Shown here: one piece after another, positions 11,105 to 21,328 of the stretch | How positions within the stretch are numbered: the first letter of the stretch is position 1 | Layout of the letters: each line of letters starts with the position of its first letter | Assembly (NCBI GenBank): GCA_963580455.1 | Contig: OY756963.1 | Span: 15,147,555-15,211,554, forward strand | Length of the DNA: 64,000 bases | DNA from: Euonymus europaeus | Lineage: Eukaryota > Streptophyta > Magnoliopsida > Celastrales > Celastraceae | Direction of reading: 5' to 3' | Program-made: the position numbers and the translations under genes | The notes under the pieces: model-generated | Told to the model about the DNA's origin: nothing | The model's database searches: none | What the model saw: only the letters and a program-made list of their open reading frames with translations

Positions 11105-12025
11105 TGAAAAAATATGGATACTAAAATAGCAAATGATAGGACACACGATATTTACGAAGAAAATTCAATCTAGGAAAAAATCTCGGGTGTCTAGAGCCAC
11201 CATCCTTGAAGCAATCCACTATTTAAACGTGTTATAAGAATGTTCCTAGAGCTAGGATTTACATCACCTACACTAGTTGATCTTGCTCGAGTCGTTTGAC
11301 ACACCCTACCACAAGTAGATCCTTCCACATAATGCTCTAGAGTCGCACTGAAAGTTTCAAGCTCCAAGAACATACAAGAATGCCCTCAAAGTGTTATGCA
11401 TGAATGACTCAAAATCATTGAAAAACAAAACTCGCTCAAAACATAAGTTTCAGTTCAGAATAGGCGAGCAAAAGGCTTAGGGTTGTTTGGTTACCAATGA
11501 CAATAGATATGACATGTGTATGAACCAAGAAAACCCTAGATGATGGTCAAAAATATATGCACAATATTGACCCACGAAATTAGAAAATGATTGTATTATA
11601 ATCTTGAAATCAAGGCCATAAAATACAAGGAAAGATTTCATTAATTTAAGGAGATGAATATCTCTAAAATAAGAAGGAGATAAATCTTTAAAAGGAGTGA
11701 TAATCATTCCTAAAACCAAATTTGATTTTATTCCAATCAATCAATTTAGCCAAATCAATTAATTAAATAAAATCAATTACCAACTAACACATAAAATCAA
11801 ATCACGTAAGACACAATATGTAAGTTTCCAAAACATGATACTCATGTAGGCTACGTAAAGCTTATTTCGAATCCCTGTGAATTCATGTTGGGTACATGCA
11901 GGTTACATGAGAGCATTGTTGATCTCAACTTTAAACCAACTTGCATTCTAACCTAATGTGGATCCCAACTATTTTAAATTGATGTTTACAATGTCAAGCA
12001 TAGTGTCACACTAAATTTCCTAACA
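11105..12025 (-). mobile_element. Nested solo LTR, 921 bp, minus orientation
   Basis: The block begins TGAAAAAATATGG and ends TTTCCTAACA on the plus strand, so on the minus strand it starts TGTTAGGAAATTTAG and ends in CA. It is flanked by GATAT (11100-11104) and GATGT (12026-12030), a 5-bp target duplication with one transition. Removing it rejoins copia integrase across KDI and FSFK. The 11145-11195 stretch (CACGATATTTACG and following) resembles sequence at 47050-47105 in another reverse LTR. No coding region lies inside, so it is best read as a solo LTR. Confidence 0.7.
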
Positions 12026-13830
12026 GATGTATTTTCTTTTAAGAACAAAAATCATTTTTCGATAAAAGAGATAAATGAAGACACTGATAATATTGAATGT
12101 TTTGATAATGACTATTGATCTAACAATGAATCCTTAGAACAAGTAGATGAAATTCATCCTTTTTTTCCTATACATTTTCCTAAGAAAGCTAGAACTAGAA
12201 GATTTCCTAAACATTTAGACGATTATGAGTGCAATACCATCAGTCCTAACATGAATCCTATTTCACAGAGTTCAACTGCTATTTCTACAGTTTTTTCTTA
12301 CAAGGCATTCTACTTCACATAAATATTTTATTTCATCTATTATATATCAAGAACCTATAAATTTTACAGAAGCTACAAAATCATCAGAGTGGTGTGATGC
12401 AATGGACAAAGAAATAAATGCTTTGAATGAAAATAACATCTGGATTGTGGTCAAATTATCAAGTAAAAGGAAGGCTATATAGGATCAAAATGGGTAGACA
12501 AACTCACGTATTGCCCTGATGATTCTATTGAAAGATATAAGACAAGGCTTGTGGCTCAAGGATATGCCAAACACTTGGTTTTTACTACAAGGATACTATT
12601 GCTCCTGTAGTCAAAATGGTTATTGTTAGAGTTTTTCTTGCATTAGTTAAGTAGATTGTTCATAATCTAAACGTACATAATACATTTTTAAATGGTGATT
12701 TGCATGAAAGTGTCTACTTGAAAATGTCACCTGGGTATGAAACTCATAGTGCAGGGTATGTTTGCAAGCTCAACAAGGCTTTATATGGCTTAAAACAAGC
12801 CTCAAGGCAATGAAATCAAAAGTGCAAAGAAATGTTATTAAGGTTTGGTTTTGTTCAATCTCACTATGATTATTCCTTGTTTACTTACTCCAGAAATTCT
12901 TTTAGAGTTATATTGTTTCTTTTTGCGCATGATATGGTCATTGGAGGTAACAATCTTACACAAGAAGTTAAACATTACATTGGTAAGTGTTTTTTAAGGT
13001 TAAAGATTTAGGAGAACTGAAATATTTTCTTGGACTAGAGATTGACATATTAAAAACAGAGATGATTTTATCTCAAAAGAAATGTATATTGGATCTTCTT
13101 GATGAGACAAGAGTCAGGGAATGTACAAGTATCAATTCTCCAATTGATACAAACTCAAAACTTTCGATTAGTTGAAGGGACATCATACAAGATGCAATTC
13201 AGTATAGGAGACTTATTGGAAAGCTCATGTATCTAGCTTCTACTAGGCCTGACATCATCTATACAATCAATACATTGAGCCAATTCATGAGAGCTCCTAC
13301 TTCTGCACATATTAAAGTTGCTTACAAAATTCTGAGATTTTTGAAGGGTACCTATGATAAAGGTCTTTTCTTCCCAACTACTTCTGTTATGAGATTCAAG
13401 TTTATTGTGATGCTGACTAGGCGGGCATGTCCAGACACTAGAAGTTCAAGAACTGGATATGGCATAATGCTTGGTAAGGCTCTCATCGCTTGGCGTTCCA
13501 AGAAGCAACAAACAATTTCAAAATCTTCAACAGAATAAAGAATATTGCTCTATTGCTGCTCTCACAAGTGAAATTGTTTGGCTTTCAATGCTTAGCTTAA
13601 TAACCTGAAGAATCCAATCAGCAAACCCACCAAACCTATTCCTGTGTACTGTGATAGCAGAGCAGCTATACATATTGAATCAAATCCTGTCTACCACGAA
13701 CAGACAAAGCACATTGAAATCGACTACCACTTTCTGCTGACATTTTTTACCAAGCCCATAAGCATCACTTAATTATAAAATTTCAAGACCAAGCTCAACG
13801 TGACACAAACCCATGCTGAGCTTGAAATGG
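12026..13830 (+). pseudogene. copia RT and RNase H remnant
   Basis: Coding resumes with FSFKNKNHFS, the integrase-RT linker, then RT: WCDAMDKEINALNENNIW near 12390-12440, ERYKTRLVAQGYA near 12530-12570, and [15 protein letters not shown] near 12768-12810. The YVDD box is mutated to a form reading FAHDMVIGG near 12920-12950. KVKDLGELKYFLGLEID (12990-13045) and RNase H (13227-13538; LASTRPDIIYTINTLSQFMR) follow. The end, [21 protein letters not shown], lies near 13670-13730. Several stops and frameshifts are present. Confidence 0.88.
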
Positions 13831-13831
13831 G

Positions 13832-14038
13832 TGTTAGGGAAGCTGGATGATATGACATAGTTTCACACGGTCTTTTTCCTCCTCCTCCTCCTCCTCCTCC
13901 TTTAATTAGCAATGCTTGAGCTTTTGTGTTTCCTTAAGTTTTATAGATGAACATTTGAATACGATCTTTTGATTTCTTCATCAATTCATAAACTATTTCA
14001 AGAGAGTCCTTCGATCTCTAAAATAAACCTCAGTAACA
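13832..14038 (+). repeat. Probable 3' LTR of copia copy C
   Basis: TGTTAGGGAAG follows the conserved end of the pol region and a purine-rich stretch (CTTGAAATGGG). The block ends CAGTAACA, so TGTTA and TAACA form terminal inverted repeats. It contains a (TCC)n microsatellite near 13878-13902. No 5' partner was found. Confidence 0.5.
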
Positions 14039-14866
14039 AACCGGTGGCGAACAGAAATTGATAATTACAGTCGAAATCAGACCAACGAAGCTATAATCAA
14101 TACTCAATTACATTGAATGATGCATCCTCGTAGTCAAAACTATACACACAGAAATGGTGAGCAACGGTGCAAAGAAGATAAACCAGTAGATGAACCTACA
14201 AAGAAGATGAAGAGGCGTATACAACGAAGAATAAGAGGCATGTCGTTATAAACTTGGTATGCGTCTTTTTGGTTAAGGAGAGAGAACATTAATAATAAAT
14301 GAATGAGGTAATCATCATTTGGCCTTCTCAGTAGCGAGACCTAAGTAACAAAGAGATACATAATTTTGTTTTATAAAATTCTAAATAAAAGGTTTAGCCA
14401 GGTGCGTAATTACCATCAGATATAATTGCTGTCGTGGAACTCTCAGGAGGCAACTTTTCCTTCTTGCTGATTTCATATTAGTATAAGGTATGATCATATA
14501 ACTTGAATCATTTGAACATTCGGGAACTAAATTGGAACACCACCAACATTTCAATGGCGAGTTATATGATCACATTGACATACACATATGGAAACAGTAC
14601 AAAAGGCTTGGCAATCCAACTAAAATGATTAAACTGTACATTGATTATCAAGAAAACATAAACTGGAACACAAGACTTCAGTTACCCACTCCCTCTCTTT
14701 CTCTATCTCTCTTTTTTTTTTTTCCTCATATTCTAGAACCGTCCAAACATCCATGTAGCTTTTATTTGGATACACACAATCACACAGTACGGTCACCATG
14801 TATAATATATCATCTTGACCTTCCTTAGGTTAGTTAATTAATTATCAAAAGGAAACGGAGTTTGTG
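14039..14866. other. Spacer downstream of the TPR gene
   Basis: No supported gene. The 14532-14828 open frame ends in a CT-rich and poly-T stretch and has no recognisable domain. Part of this region is probably the 3' untranslated region of the minus-strand TPR gene. Confidence 0.4.
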
Positions 14867-15860
14867 CTAAAAAGCAACCACCATTGCCGGCGAAGCTTCA
14901 GATTTTTCATTGATCTCATCATCATCTTCGTCTTCCTCTGTTTCCCACATAAAGTGGGCATACGATCCCAATACCATGCTGTACATACATCACATCCATA
15001 ACAAACACTTCAATTCACTCATATTTCACTAAATACTTCCTATATATACGTATAATCGTGTAGGTATATGCGTACCAGTCATCGGGAGAGGCGCACACAG
15101 CCTGGTCAAAGTATGATTTAGCTCTCTCTCCATCTCTACGCGTCTCCCAAATCAGCTTCCCGTACAGTGACAAAACCTCTCCATCTCCAGTGCCTGCCAA
15201 TATTGCTCTGCTGTAGTACTCTTCCGCTCCCTCTGTATCTCTCTCCACCTTCAATGGATCGGATAAGAAGATTAAACAAAACAATTCAATTTCCTAGCTG
15301 CTTATGAATTCGGAGATTGAATTGAATGAATCGAGTTAAAAGTATGAACAAACCTCGTGCAAGTACTTGCCATAGTTTCTGAGAAGAAGCGAATCTCCAA
15401 GATTTGACTTCAACAATTCTCTGTAATAATCGCCGATCTTGGTGACATCACCAGTCCCACCACTAAATCCGTCGTCCCAGCTTCTGTCGTCGTCAGATTT
15501 ATTTCCTTTGCCGAATCCGTCACCGGATAACCCTAACTCATGTACTTCACTTTCAGTTTTTAATAAACATTCTAACTCCGATATTATCGACGGTAAGGAA
15601 CAAGATCCAAAATCGTTCTGTTTCAATACTCCGTCAGGAACTACATTAGTTCCTGATCTGATGAGGTTGTCATCCGACAGCGCTCTGCCAATGCTCCTTG
15701 CCGGAGAATCCATCTTGCGATTGATCTCCAGATGCAACGAAATTCTAGGAGAAGTCACGGTGAACGAGTCATTACGAGATATACGAACTCTAGGCGAGCC
15801 GGGCGGAAGAATCGATTGGAGGACTGGGAGTGAACCTGTCCTGAAAAGTGCAACTTTCAT
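14867..15860 (-). CDS. TPR-like (tetratricopeptide) protein, three exons
   Basis: Predicted exons are 15354-15860, 15076-15248 and 14867-14978, totalling 792 nt and 263 residues. All introns are GT-AG and join in frame. The N-terminus (MKVALFRTGSLPVLQSIL) and the Ser/Gly/Asp-rich middle resemble a family of small plant proteins with a C-terminal TPR fold. The TPR helices are at about residues 145-245: GDYYRELLKSNLGDSLLLRN, AEEYYSRAILAG, AKSYFDQAVCASPDD, then SYAHFMWETEEDED. An acidic tail follows and the protein ends PAMVVAF. TPRs bind other proteins; the partner is unknown. The start has good context: a TATA box lies about 65 bp upstream and no in-frame ATG precedes it. It looks intact. Confidence 0.88.
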
Positions 15861-15923
15861 AGCTTGGCTTTGGTTTTGTGTTTGATTTTGTGACTGCTGT
15901 ACTCTGAACTAAGTGTCTTCGTC

Positions 15924-15931
15924 TATATATA
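15924..15931 (-). promoter_or_regulatory. TATA box of the TPR gene
   Basis: On the minus strand this reads TATATATA within GGTTATATATAGAC, 64-71 bases upstream of the predicted start codon. That leaves room for a short leader of 30-40 nt. Confidence 0.6.
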
Positions 15932-16000
15932 ACCTATTTTAAGGCTGCTTATTGAGCGTTGGATTACATGAAGGGTTGACTTTGAGGGGATAAGATGGAA

Positions 16001-16024
16001 ACACGTGTGACAAATGCACGTGAC
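16001..16024 (-). promoter_or_regulatory. Paired G-box/ABRE-like motifs upstream of the TPR gene
   Basis: Two CACGTG cores lie close together: ACACGTGT at 16001-16008 and CACGTGAC at 16017-16024, about 140-165 bp upstream of the TPR start codon. A W-box-like TTGAC is near 15976. Paired ACGT elements are the usual arrangement for bZIP binding in abscisic-acid-responsive promoters, so stress or ABA control is a reasonable inference, not shown. Confidence 0.55.
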
Positions 16025-16029
16025 GACGG

Positions 16030-16943
16030 CTGAGGTGAAGGCACGAGCGCGGGGAGCGGAAATTAGGAACCTTTTAGGCCAAGCGTCACGGGAAAAGCGT
16101 TATGGTGCTCAGGTAGCGGTGCCACGTAAAAATAGTAAGATGGGCCATGTGATGCAGTATGGTACGGGGCTTTGCATTTCCGATAAAATAAGTGGCAAAT
16201 GGTTCATAGTAGTTTCTGTGTTCCCCCGCTGTTTCTGGCTAAGGTATTCTGAAAGTGTGGTTCTCTCCATACTATTAAATATTTAGAGCGGTAATGCTTC
16301 TACTGGTCATCAAGGATGTATCATGTTTCATTTTAGTCACAAAAAATTAAAAAATTATAAATTTGTTTGAAAATGACCATCTGGATAGGCTTTGGTCAAA
16401 TTAGACAGCAAAGACGTGGCATGGCAAATTGACAGTTAAATATGGATTACATGATAAACGATGTCTGTTATGCGGCTTATGAAGTTACAATAAAGTTGAT
16501 AACATATATATTTTAAAACATAATTAAAAAAAAGGCTTTGTCCCTGCATCCACCCGATCATGTCTTCGTCTCTGCACCCGTCGAAGACTTCGCACTCTTC
16601 TCTCACACAAAAGAGCCTTCTTTCGATTTCTCTCTGTAAACCTCTACACATCTGTCTATATATCTTCTTCTCTTCACGTATTTACACAGCTTGATTGCTT
16701 AGATTTATATGGACAAGAGAATGAATTATAAATTTATTATAAGTAGAAATATAAGCTATTATTAAATTTGATTTCAAATATAAATAAAAGAGTGTGGTAC
16801 ATATTAAATAGAATAGAAAAGAAAAATAAAATTAACAAAATTAAGTGTCACAAAATTTTTCACACGTAATCTTTAAAAAATACCAAAAAAAAAACAGCTA
16901 TACCATCGTGTATAAACTCAATTTTAAAGCTTGATGTCTAGAA
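16030..16943. other. Spacer between TPR gene and the nested retrotransposons
   Basis: AT-rich, no supported gene. Short open frames at 16014-16286 (plus) and 16436-16651 (minus) show no recognisable domain. The last five bases before the copia element (16944-16948, GGGAC) are its target duplication. Confidence 0.4.
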
Positions 16944-16948
16944 GGGAC

Positions 16949-17211
16949 TGTTAGAATTATTTGTTTATTTTCTTTTAGTTTTGTTATAAACGACACCGTA
17001 TAGCATCTCCCTATACGATGTCGTTCTCCTTTATTACCATTGCTTGATGTAACTCTTCTGACATGTTCTTTCTCTTCTCAATAGATACTTCTTGTGGCTT
17101 TTATTCTTGTTTCTTGCTTTTCCTCTGCTGAAGTAAGCCTGTAATTGTTTTCTCATCTATGATAAATCAATTTTTTACTTCTCTAGTTTGCTTCTCTTCA
17201 AGTTTATTTCA
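16949..17211 (+). repeat. 5' LTR of copia copy D
   Basis: Begins TGTTAGAATTATTTG and ends AAGTTTATTTCA, matching 34928-35191 almost throughout. It contains an inverted repeat (arms 16992-17003 and 17011-17022) around a 7-nt loop. The stem is perfect in the 3' LTR and has one mismatch here. Confidence 0.95.
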
Positions 17212-17224
17212 TGGCATCGGAACC
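17212..17224 (+). other. Decayed primer-binding site of copia copy D
   Basis: TGGCATCGGAACC immediately follows the 5' LTR. It differs by three transitions from TGGTATCAGAGCC, the usual plant copia site complementary to initiator tRNA-Met. Position and similarity support the call. Confidence 0.65.
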
Positions 17225-17674
17225 GCGGTCGTCAATGGTTGATTGAAAATTCAACCTCTGATGTCTTAGATTCAGAGAACAACAACTCTGATCAACAACT
17301 TCATATACTTCAGGCTTTTGGTTACAACCAAATAGCTCAGGCTCAAAATCTATTTCGAAATCCCTTCTATCTTACTCACTCAAACTTCACCTCCAGTCTA
17401 ATTACTCTGCAATTAACGAGAAACAATTTTCATCTTTGAGTCTAATTACTCTGCAATTAACGAGAAACAATTTTCATCTTTGGAAGAACCAGATTGAAAT
17501 TGTGTTGAAAGCGAGGAACAAGATGCGTTTTGTAGATGGTTCTTTGGAAGTTCTTGACGAAGATGACCCAATAATGTAGGATTGGATTCAGTGTGATAGT
17601 CTAGTGAAGACATGGATCTCCAATTGCTTGACACCAGATATTCTCATCAGTGTTTCTACAGTAAAGACTACACG
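17225..17674 (+). pseudogene. copia gag, N-terminal part (before the nest)
   Basis: Open-frame traces of gag run to the insertion point: LTRNNFHLWKNQIEIVLKAR near 17455-17515, then DWIQCDSLVKTWISNCL and ISVSTVKTT up to 17674. The frame contains a TAG near 17577 and is shifted by a perfect 44-bp tandem duplication (17395-17438 and 17439-17482). The reading continues at 31121 with DLWVYLNNRYSS once the nested DNA is left out. Confidence 0.88.
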
Positions 17675-17797
17675 TGTCACGCCCCGTTTCCGGAGACGCG
17701 ACTGGGTGCTCTCCCCGCACCCTTCCTAGGTCACTAGTGCGAACATCCGGGATCAACCGAAAATCCGGCGTCATCTCCACATATATCGGAGAGTGCC

Positions 17798-19105
17798 TGT
17801 TGGGTTTAAAATACCCTACTAGCAAGTGCACTAGTCGAAGGGATAGCACAAGTAGTCAGTAGAGATCGTATCCACAGAGACAGAGTTATAATTGATCCAA
17901 ATGTTTATTTGTATATATTTACAAACAATGCAAGAAATTAAAGTTCCGCTCAAGTTGATTGGGTTCACAATTTAATAAGAATGCAAGCAAGAAAGGTAAA
18001 GTGTTTTTGGAATTTTTATATTGAAGAATGCAAATGCTAATGCAATGAGTTCAAGTAGAAGAATGAAGCACCAAGACTTCGAAATCCACCAAGGGTCAAT
18101 GATGTGCAAACACAACCAATTCACTCATACATTTATCAATCCGGGTATAACGAATCCGTACCTAAGTCGGTTTTAGCGCACTCAAGCCAATTTCCCTCAT
18201 ATCAATCACTAGCCATCTTATTGGTCTAGGTTGGATGTTCCTATCAACATTCTAGCCATCTTATTGGTCTAGACATGCATAAGAATTCATGAAAGCTCAA
18301 TGGAAATAGGATTCATACAAACTTGTTCCAAACCTAATGGAAACAACAATTGCAATCTAAGGTTCCAAGAAGCATGATTAAATAGATATTTCACCATCTA
18401 CAAAATCCATCAAACAAATCCATTCAACACCCTAAGTGGTGATCAAGCACAAAGAGTAAGAAGAATCCACAATAATCATATAAACCAAAGATTTATACCC
18501 AAAAAGATTCACATATGAACAAATCAATTCATACAACCATCATTCAACCCAAGGCTTCATCCTAGCCTTGGTGATAAAGAGTTTAGCTACACATAGAGAG
18601 AGAAAGAGACAAGCAAAGAGAGAGAAACATATTGGTAGAACCCAAAATTGGAAGAAATGCAAGCCAAGATGAAGAATCCCTCCTTCAAGCCTTGAATCCT
18701 CCTTCTTTCCTCCGCTTTTCGCTCCCTGGAACGGCCGTTCGATAAGTTCGAAGTGTACGTTTTTAGGGCTTCCGCGAAATAAAAGTGGCCAGTTTTTAGT
18801 GCAGGGGCGCCTAGGCGTGTAGGAAATGCGCCTAGGCGCCTATCTAGAAGATGCAGTTTTCTGAATTTTGCATTCACTCCTATTCCGTGCGTGGCCCGTA
18901 CCGCCCAGGCGTGTAAATCACGCCCAGAATAATTTGCAAGCTTATTCTTGCTCTCTTCTTGCCCATATTTACAATCTTTTTTGTTCCGCACCATCAATTG
19001 CCTATCAAAATCCAAGACAATAGATAAATGTACCGAAATGATAATACCAATGAGATAATATAGGGTTGTTATCACCAAAAACAATAGGTATATTCATACC
19101 TATCA
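17798..19105 (-). repeat. 3' LTR of the Athila element
   Basis: On the plus strand it runs TGTTGGGTTTAAAATACC to ATACCTATCA. It contains palindromic GCGCCTAGGCGC-type motifs at about 18806-18842. It matches 28024-29346 and 60833-62176. The element's strand makes this its 3' LTR. Confidence 0.95.
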
Positions 19106-19122
19106 AACACCCCACACTTAAA
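19106..19122 (-). other. Polypurine tract of the Athila element
   Basis: On the minus strand this reads TTTAAGTGTGGGGTGTT immediately before the 3' LTR, matching the AAGTGTGGGG style of Athila polypurine tracts, where plus-strand DNA synthesis starts. Confidence 0.75.
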
Positions 19123-20152
19123 CCCTACTCGTCCTCGTGTACAACTAATTTAAAGATACTCATGAAAAATAAAATCCTAACTCACTGACGCAGAAATCGC
19201 GGTTGCATTTATAGCATATGCAACAAGCCGTTAAACCCCTAGGTGTCCCTAGTGGAGGAGTGTTGTCTCCTGAGGGCTTACAAGAATGATACCCACAAAC
19301 ATTTCTATCAAATGAGCGCAAACACCCCACACTTACATCACACTATATACTCAACGAATAATTTCTGTCTACTCAATTGCTCCTTTAATGTGGTGTGATG
19401 TGCAAGAGAAAATGTTAACATGCGGCTTCCAAGAGTTTAGTATTAAACATAGTCGCATTCCAAGAATCGCAAAAATAACAAGTAGCAATATCAAGGCACA
19501 TTTATTTATATATATATATATGCTTATTATTATTATTATTATTTTTAAACTAGGGTTGTGCAATGCTTACTCCATTAAGCTTTCTATTCAACCCATGTAG
19601 CGAATTCTCGACCAATGACTCCTAACCAGTTGGCTTAGGGCATTAGGTGATAAGACACCCCTCAGATCAATTATTCAAGTTGAAAAGGCTTCGAAGTTAA
19701 GCTAGCCTAGAATGTTCATCATGGTTGTCTCATCTTTTTACGCGAAAATCGAGTTGGTTAGACAAGAGCCCCGGTTACTCAATAAGACGCAAGAGCGGAA
19801 CATGTTTTCTTCTCTTTTTCTTTTTCTTTTTTCGTACACAACATAAATAACTAGTGCCAAACATATCACCAACATGCGTCCAAGCTCATCTTAGGCAGAA
19901 ACCACAGTTAACACATATATCCGTCCAAGTCATACCCCACAACACTTTAGTGCAAGTGAATTCATTTATTATGCAATCTAGTAGACTTCAAAAATTCACT
20001 CAAGCATATAGGGGGTAAAGACGGGATTAAACAGCTCTGATCAGAAATAAATATAATAAGTACCAGCGGTCAAATTCAGATCAGATAATATCCAAAATGC
20101 GCAATACATACAAAATAAAGTCCCACCCCCCACTGTAAAATAAGCTTTGTCC
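19123..20152 (-). other. 3' non-coding region of the Athila element
   Basis: No coding region is visible. Two further polypurine-like copies occur on the minus strand: AAGTGTGGGGTGTTT around 19322-19336 and a GTGGGGGGTGGGA run around 20122-20138 preceded by TTGAGGACAAAG. A long non-coding 3' region is usual for Athila elements. Confidence 0.6.
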
Positions 20153-20222
20153 TCAAAGCGTGAAACAGGTATATGAAGAAAATGGAGGACAAGCCAAGAA
20201 AAACACAACCTGGAGGTGGACT

Positions 20223-21328
20223 CTAGGAGGAAGGACCGCCAGAGGGTCCTCGACGAGCAAATGTGATATAGCGGTCGCGTCGTAGCTCCGCCAATATGTC
20301 GAGCATGGCCCGAGTCTGCTCCGTCTGTGCCTGGAACTGCTGCTGGAGGGAGCGCTGACCATCCTCAATCTGTGTAAGCTGAGCTCGTAGCTCGTCCATC
20401 TGCATAGTAGGTGCAGCAGCATCAGCAGCCGGCTCCTCATCGGCCTCAACGGCAACACCCGAGTCATCGCGCGCCGCCCTAGCACGTCTATGCTGAATAT
20501 CTGTCATGCGAGATATACTAATGTGCCAATGGCGCATGTCGACTTCTTCCATCAGAAGGGTCGCGGGGCGCATATTGAGAGGGATCGCTCCAAGATGAGC
20601 TACTAATCGCGTGATAATACGAGGCAAAAAGAGTTTCTTCACACCAACATTGTCATCCTCAGTACGCCTCCTAATCTCCAGAAAAGACCGAACATAATAG
20701 TAGCCAGATCAATCCATATGCCAGCCCATATACAGTATAAGATCTCTAAAATCTCTCGCCACCGCTCGCTATGATGCCCTGCTGGCCATAAGTTCTGGTG
20801 CACGATCCGATCGACCAGCCACATATATTCTGGCAGGTTAGATTTCCTCAAGAAAATCCCACGTGTGCCACCCAACTGCTCCACCATCCGAGAGTGCTGC
20901 TGCAACTCGGTACCAGATAAAGGTGGTAAGAATCCACTGTCAGCAAGCCAAAAAATGGGGTATCCAATGCAAGCACACACATCTACAGCGGAGAAAGTAA
21001 CTACTCTAGAGGGCAATGTAATAGTATAGTGACCGGTGTCGGTAGCCTGGACGGTGCGATAGAAAGTACGCACTAACTGTGGATACACCGGTATGTCATG
21101 AGCCACATCATCCGGAACAGCAAGGAAAGAGCATAATTGACAGAGTCAACCTAAAGGCTCACTCGTGGCCCCCACAGTGGTGTAAAGTGTACCAGATATA
21201 TAAACCTCTGGCACAATGGGAGCTACCTCAAAAGGCCTAGCAGTGGCAGCAGAGGATGATCCATCAGCTGGTGCAGTGCGAGCAGATTGCCTTGGGCGCT
21301 TGGGGGCGAGACCCTTAGTTCTGGGCAT
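20223..21328 (-). pseudogene. Athila extra ORF (post-integrase protein), broken
   Basis: The extra reading frame between integrase and the 3' LTR, sometimes called env-like by position; its role is not established. It starts with a basic MPRTKGLAPKRPRQSARTAP tract (21328). It continues through a conserved-looking region (FLRKSNLPEYMWLVDRIVHQ, FLPRIITRLVAHLGAIPLN) and ends in a Gln-rich helical stretch (LRAQLTQIEDGQRSLQQQ) likely to form a coiled coil. An in-frame stop at 21146-21148 and a frameshift near 20665-20700 break it. No signal peptide or membrane span is visible, so this copy gives no support for an envelope function. Confidence 0.75.

Larger units (their letters stand above)
9640..14038 (+). 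mobile_element. Decayed Ty1/copia element (copy C) with nested reverse-oriented solo LTR
   Basis: A nearly complete copia domain series in the order gag, protease, pre-integrase, integrase, RT, RNase H and 3' LTR. It is the same family type as the 16.95-35.19 kb element: both share gag phrases (RYSS, then NFEL or DFEM, then IKQ) and the RNase H end. The integrase end is interrupted by a 921-bp LTR (11105-12025). Many stops and frameshifts make it inactive. The 5' LTR was not found. Confidence 0.85.

Noticed and set aside
15439..15885. 148-residue plus-strand open frame
   Set aside because: It is the antisense shadow of exon 1 of the TPR gene, which has family-like sequence and clean splice joins on the minus strand.
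18587..19084. 165-residue minus-strand open frame in the left Athila LTR
   Set aside because: It lies wholly in an LTR, is not open over its full length in the other two LTR copies, and spans the CCTAGGCG palindromes; it is a chance frame.
20153..20485. 110-residue minus-strand frame, Arg/Leu/Ser-rich
   Set aside because: It overlaps the extra ORF in another frame; its composition is typical of a frame shadow.
20223..21328. Viral envelope gene in the Athila element
   Set aside because: The position matches so-called env-like ORFs, but no signal peptide, membrane span or glycoprotein-like Cys pattern is visible; it is better described as an extra ORF of unknown role.
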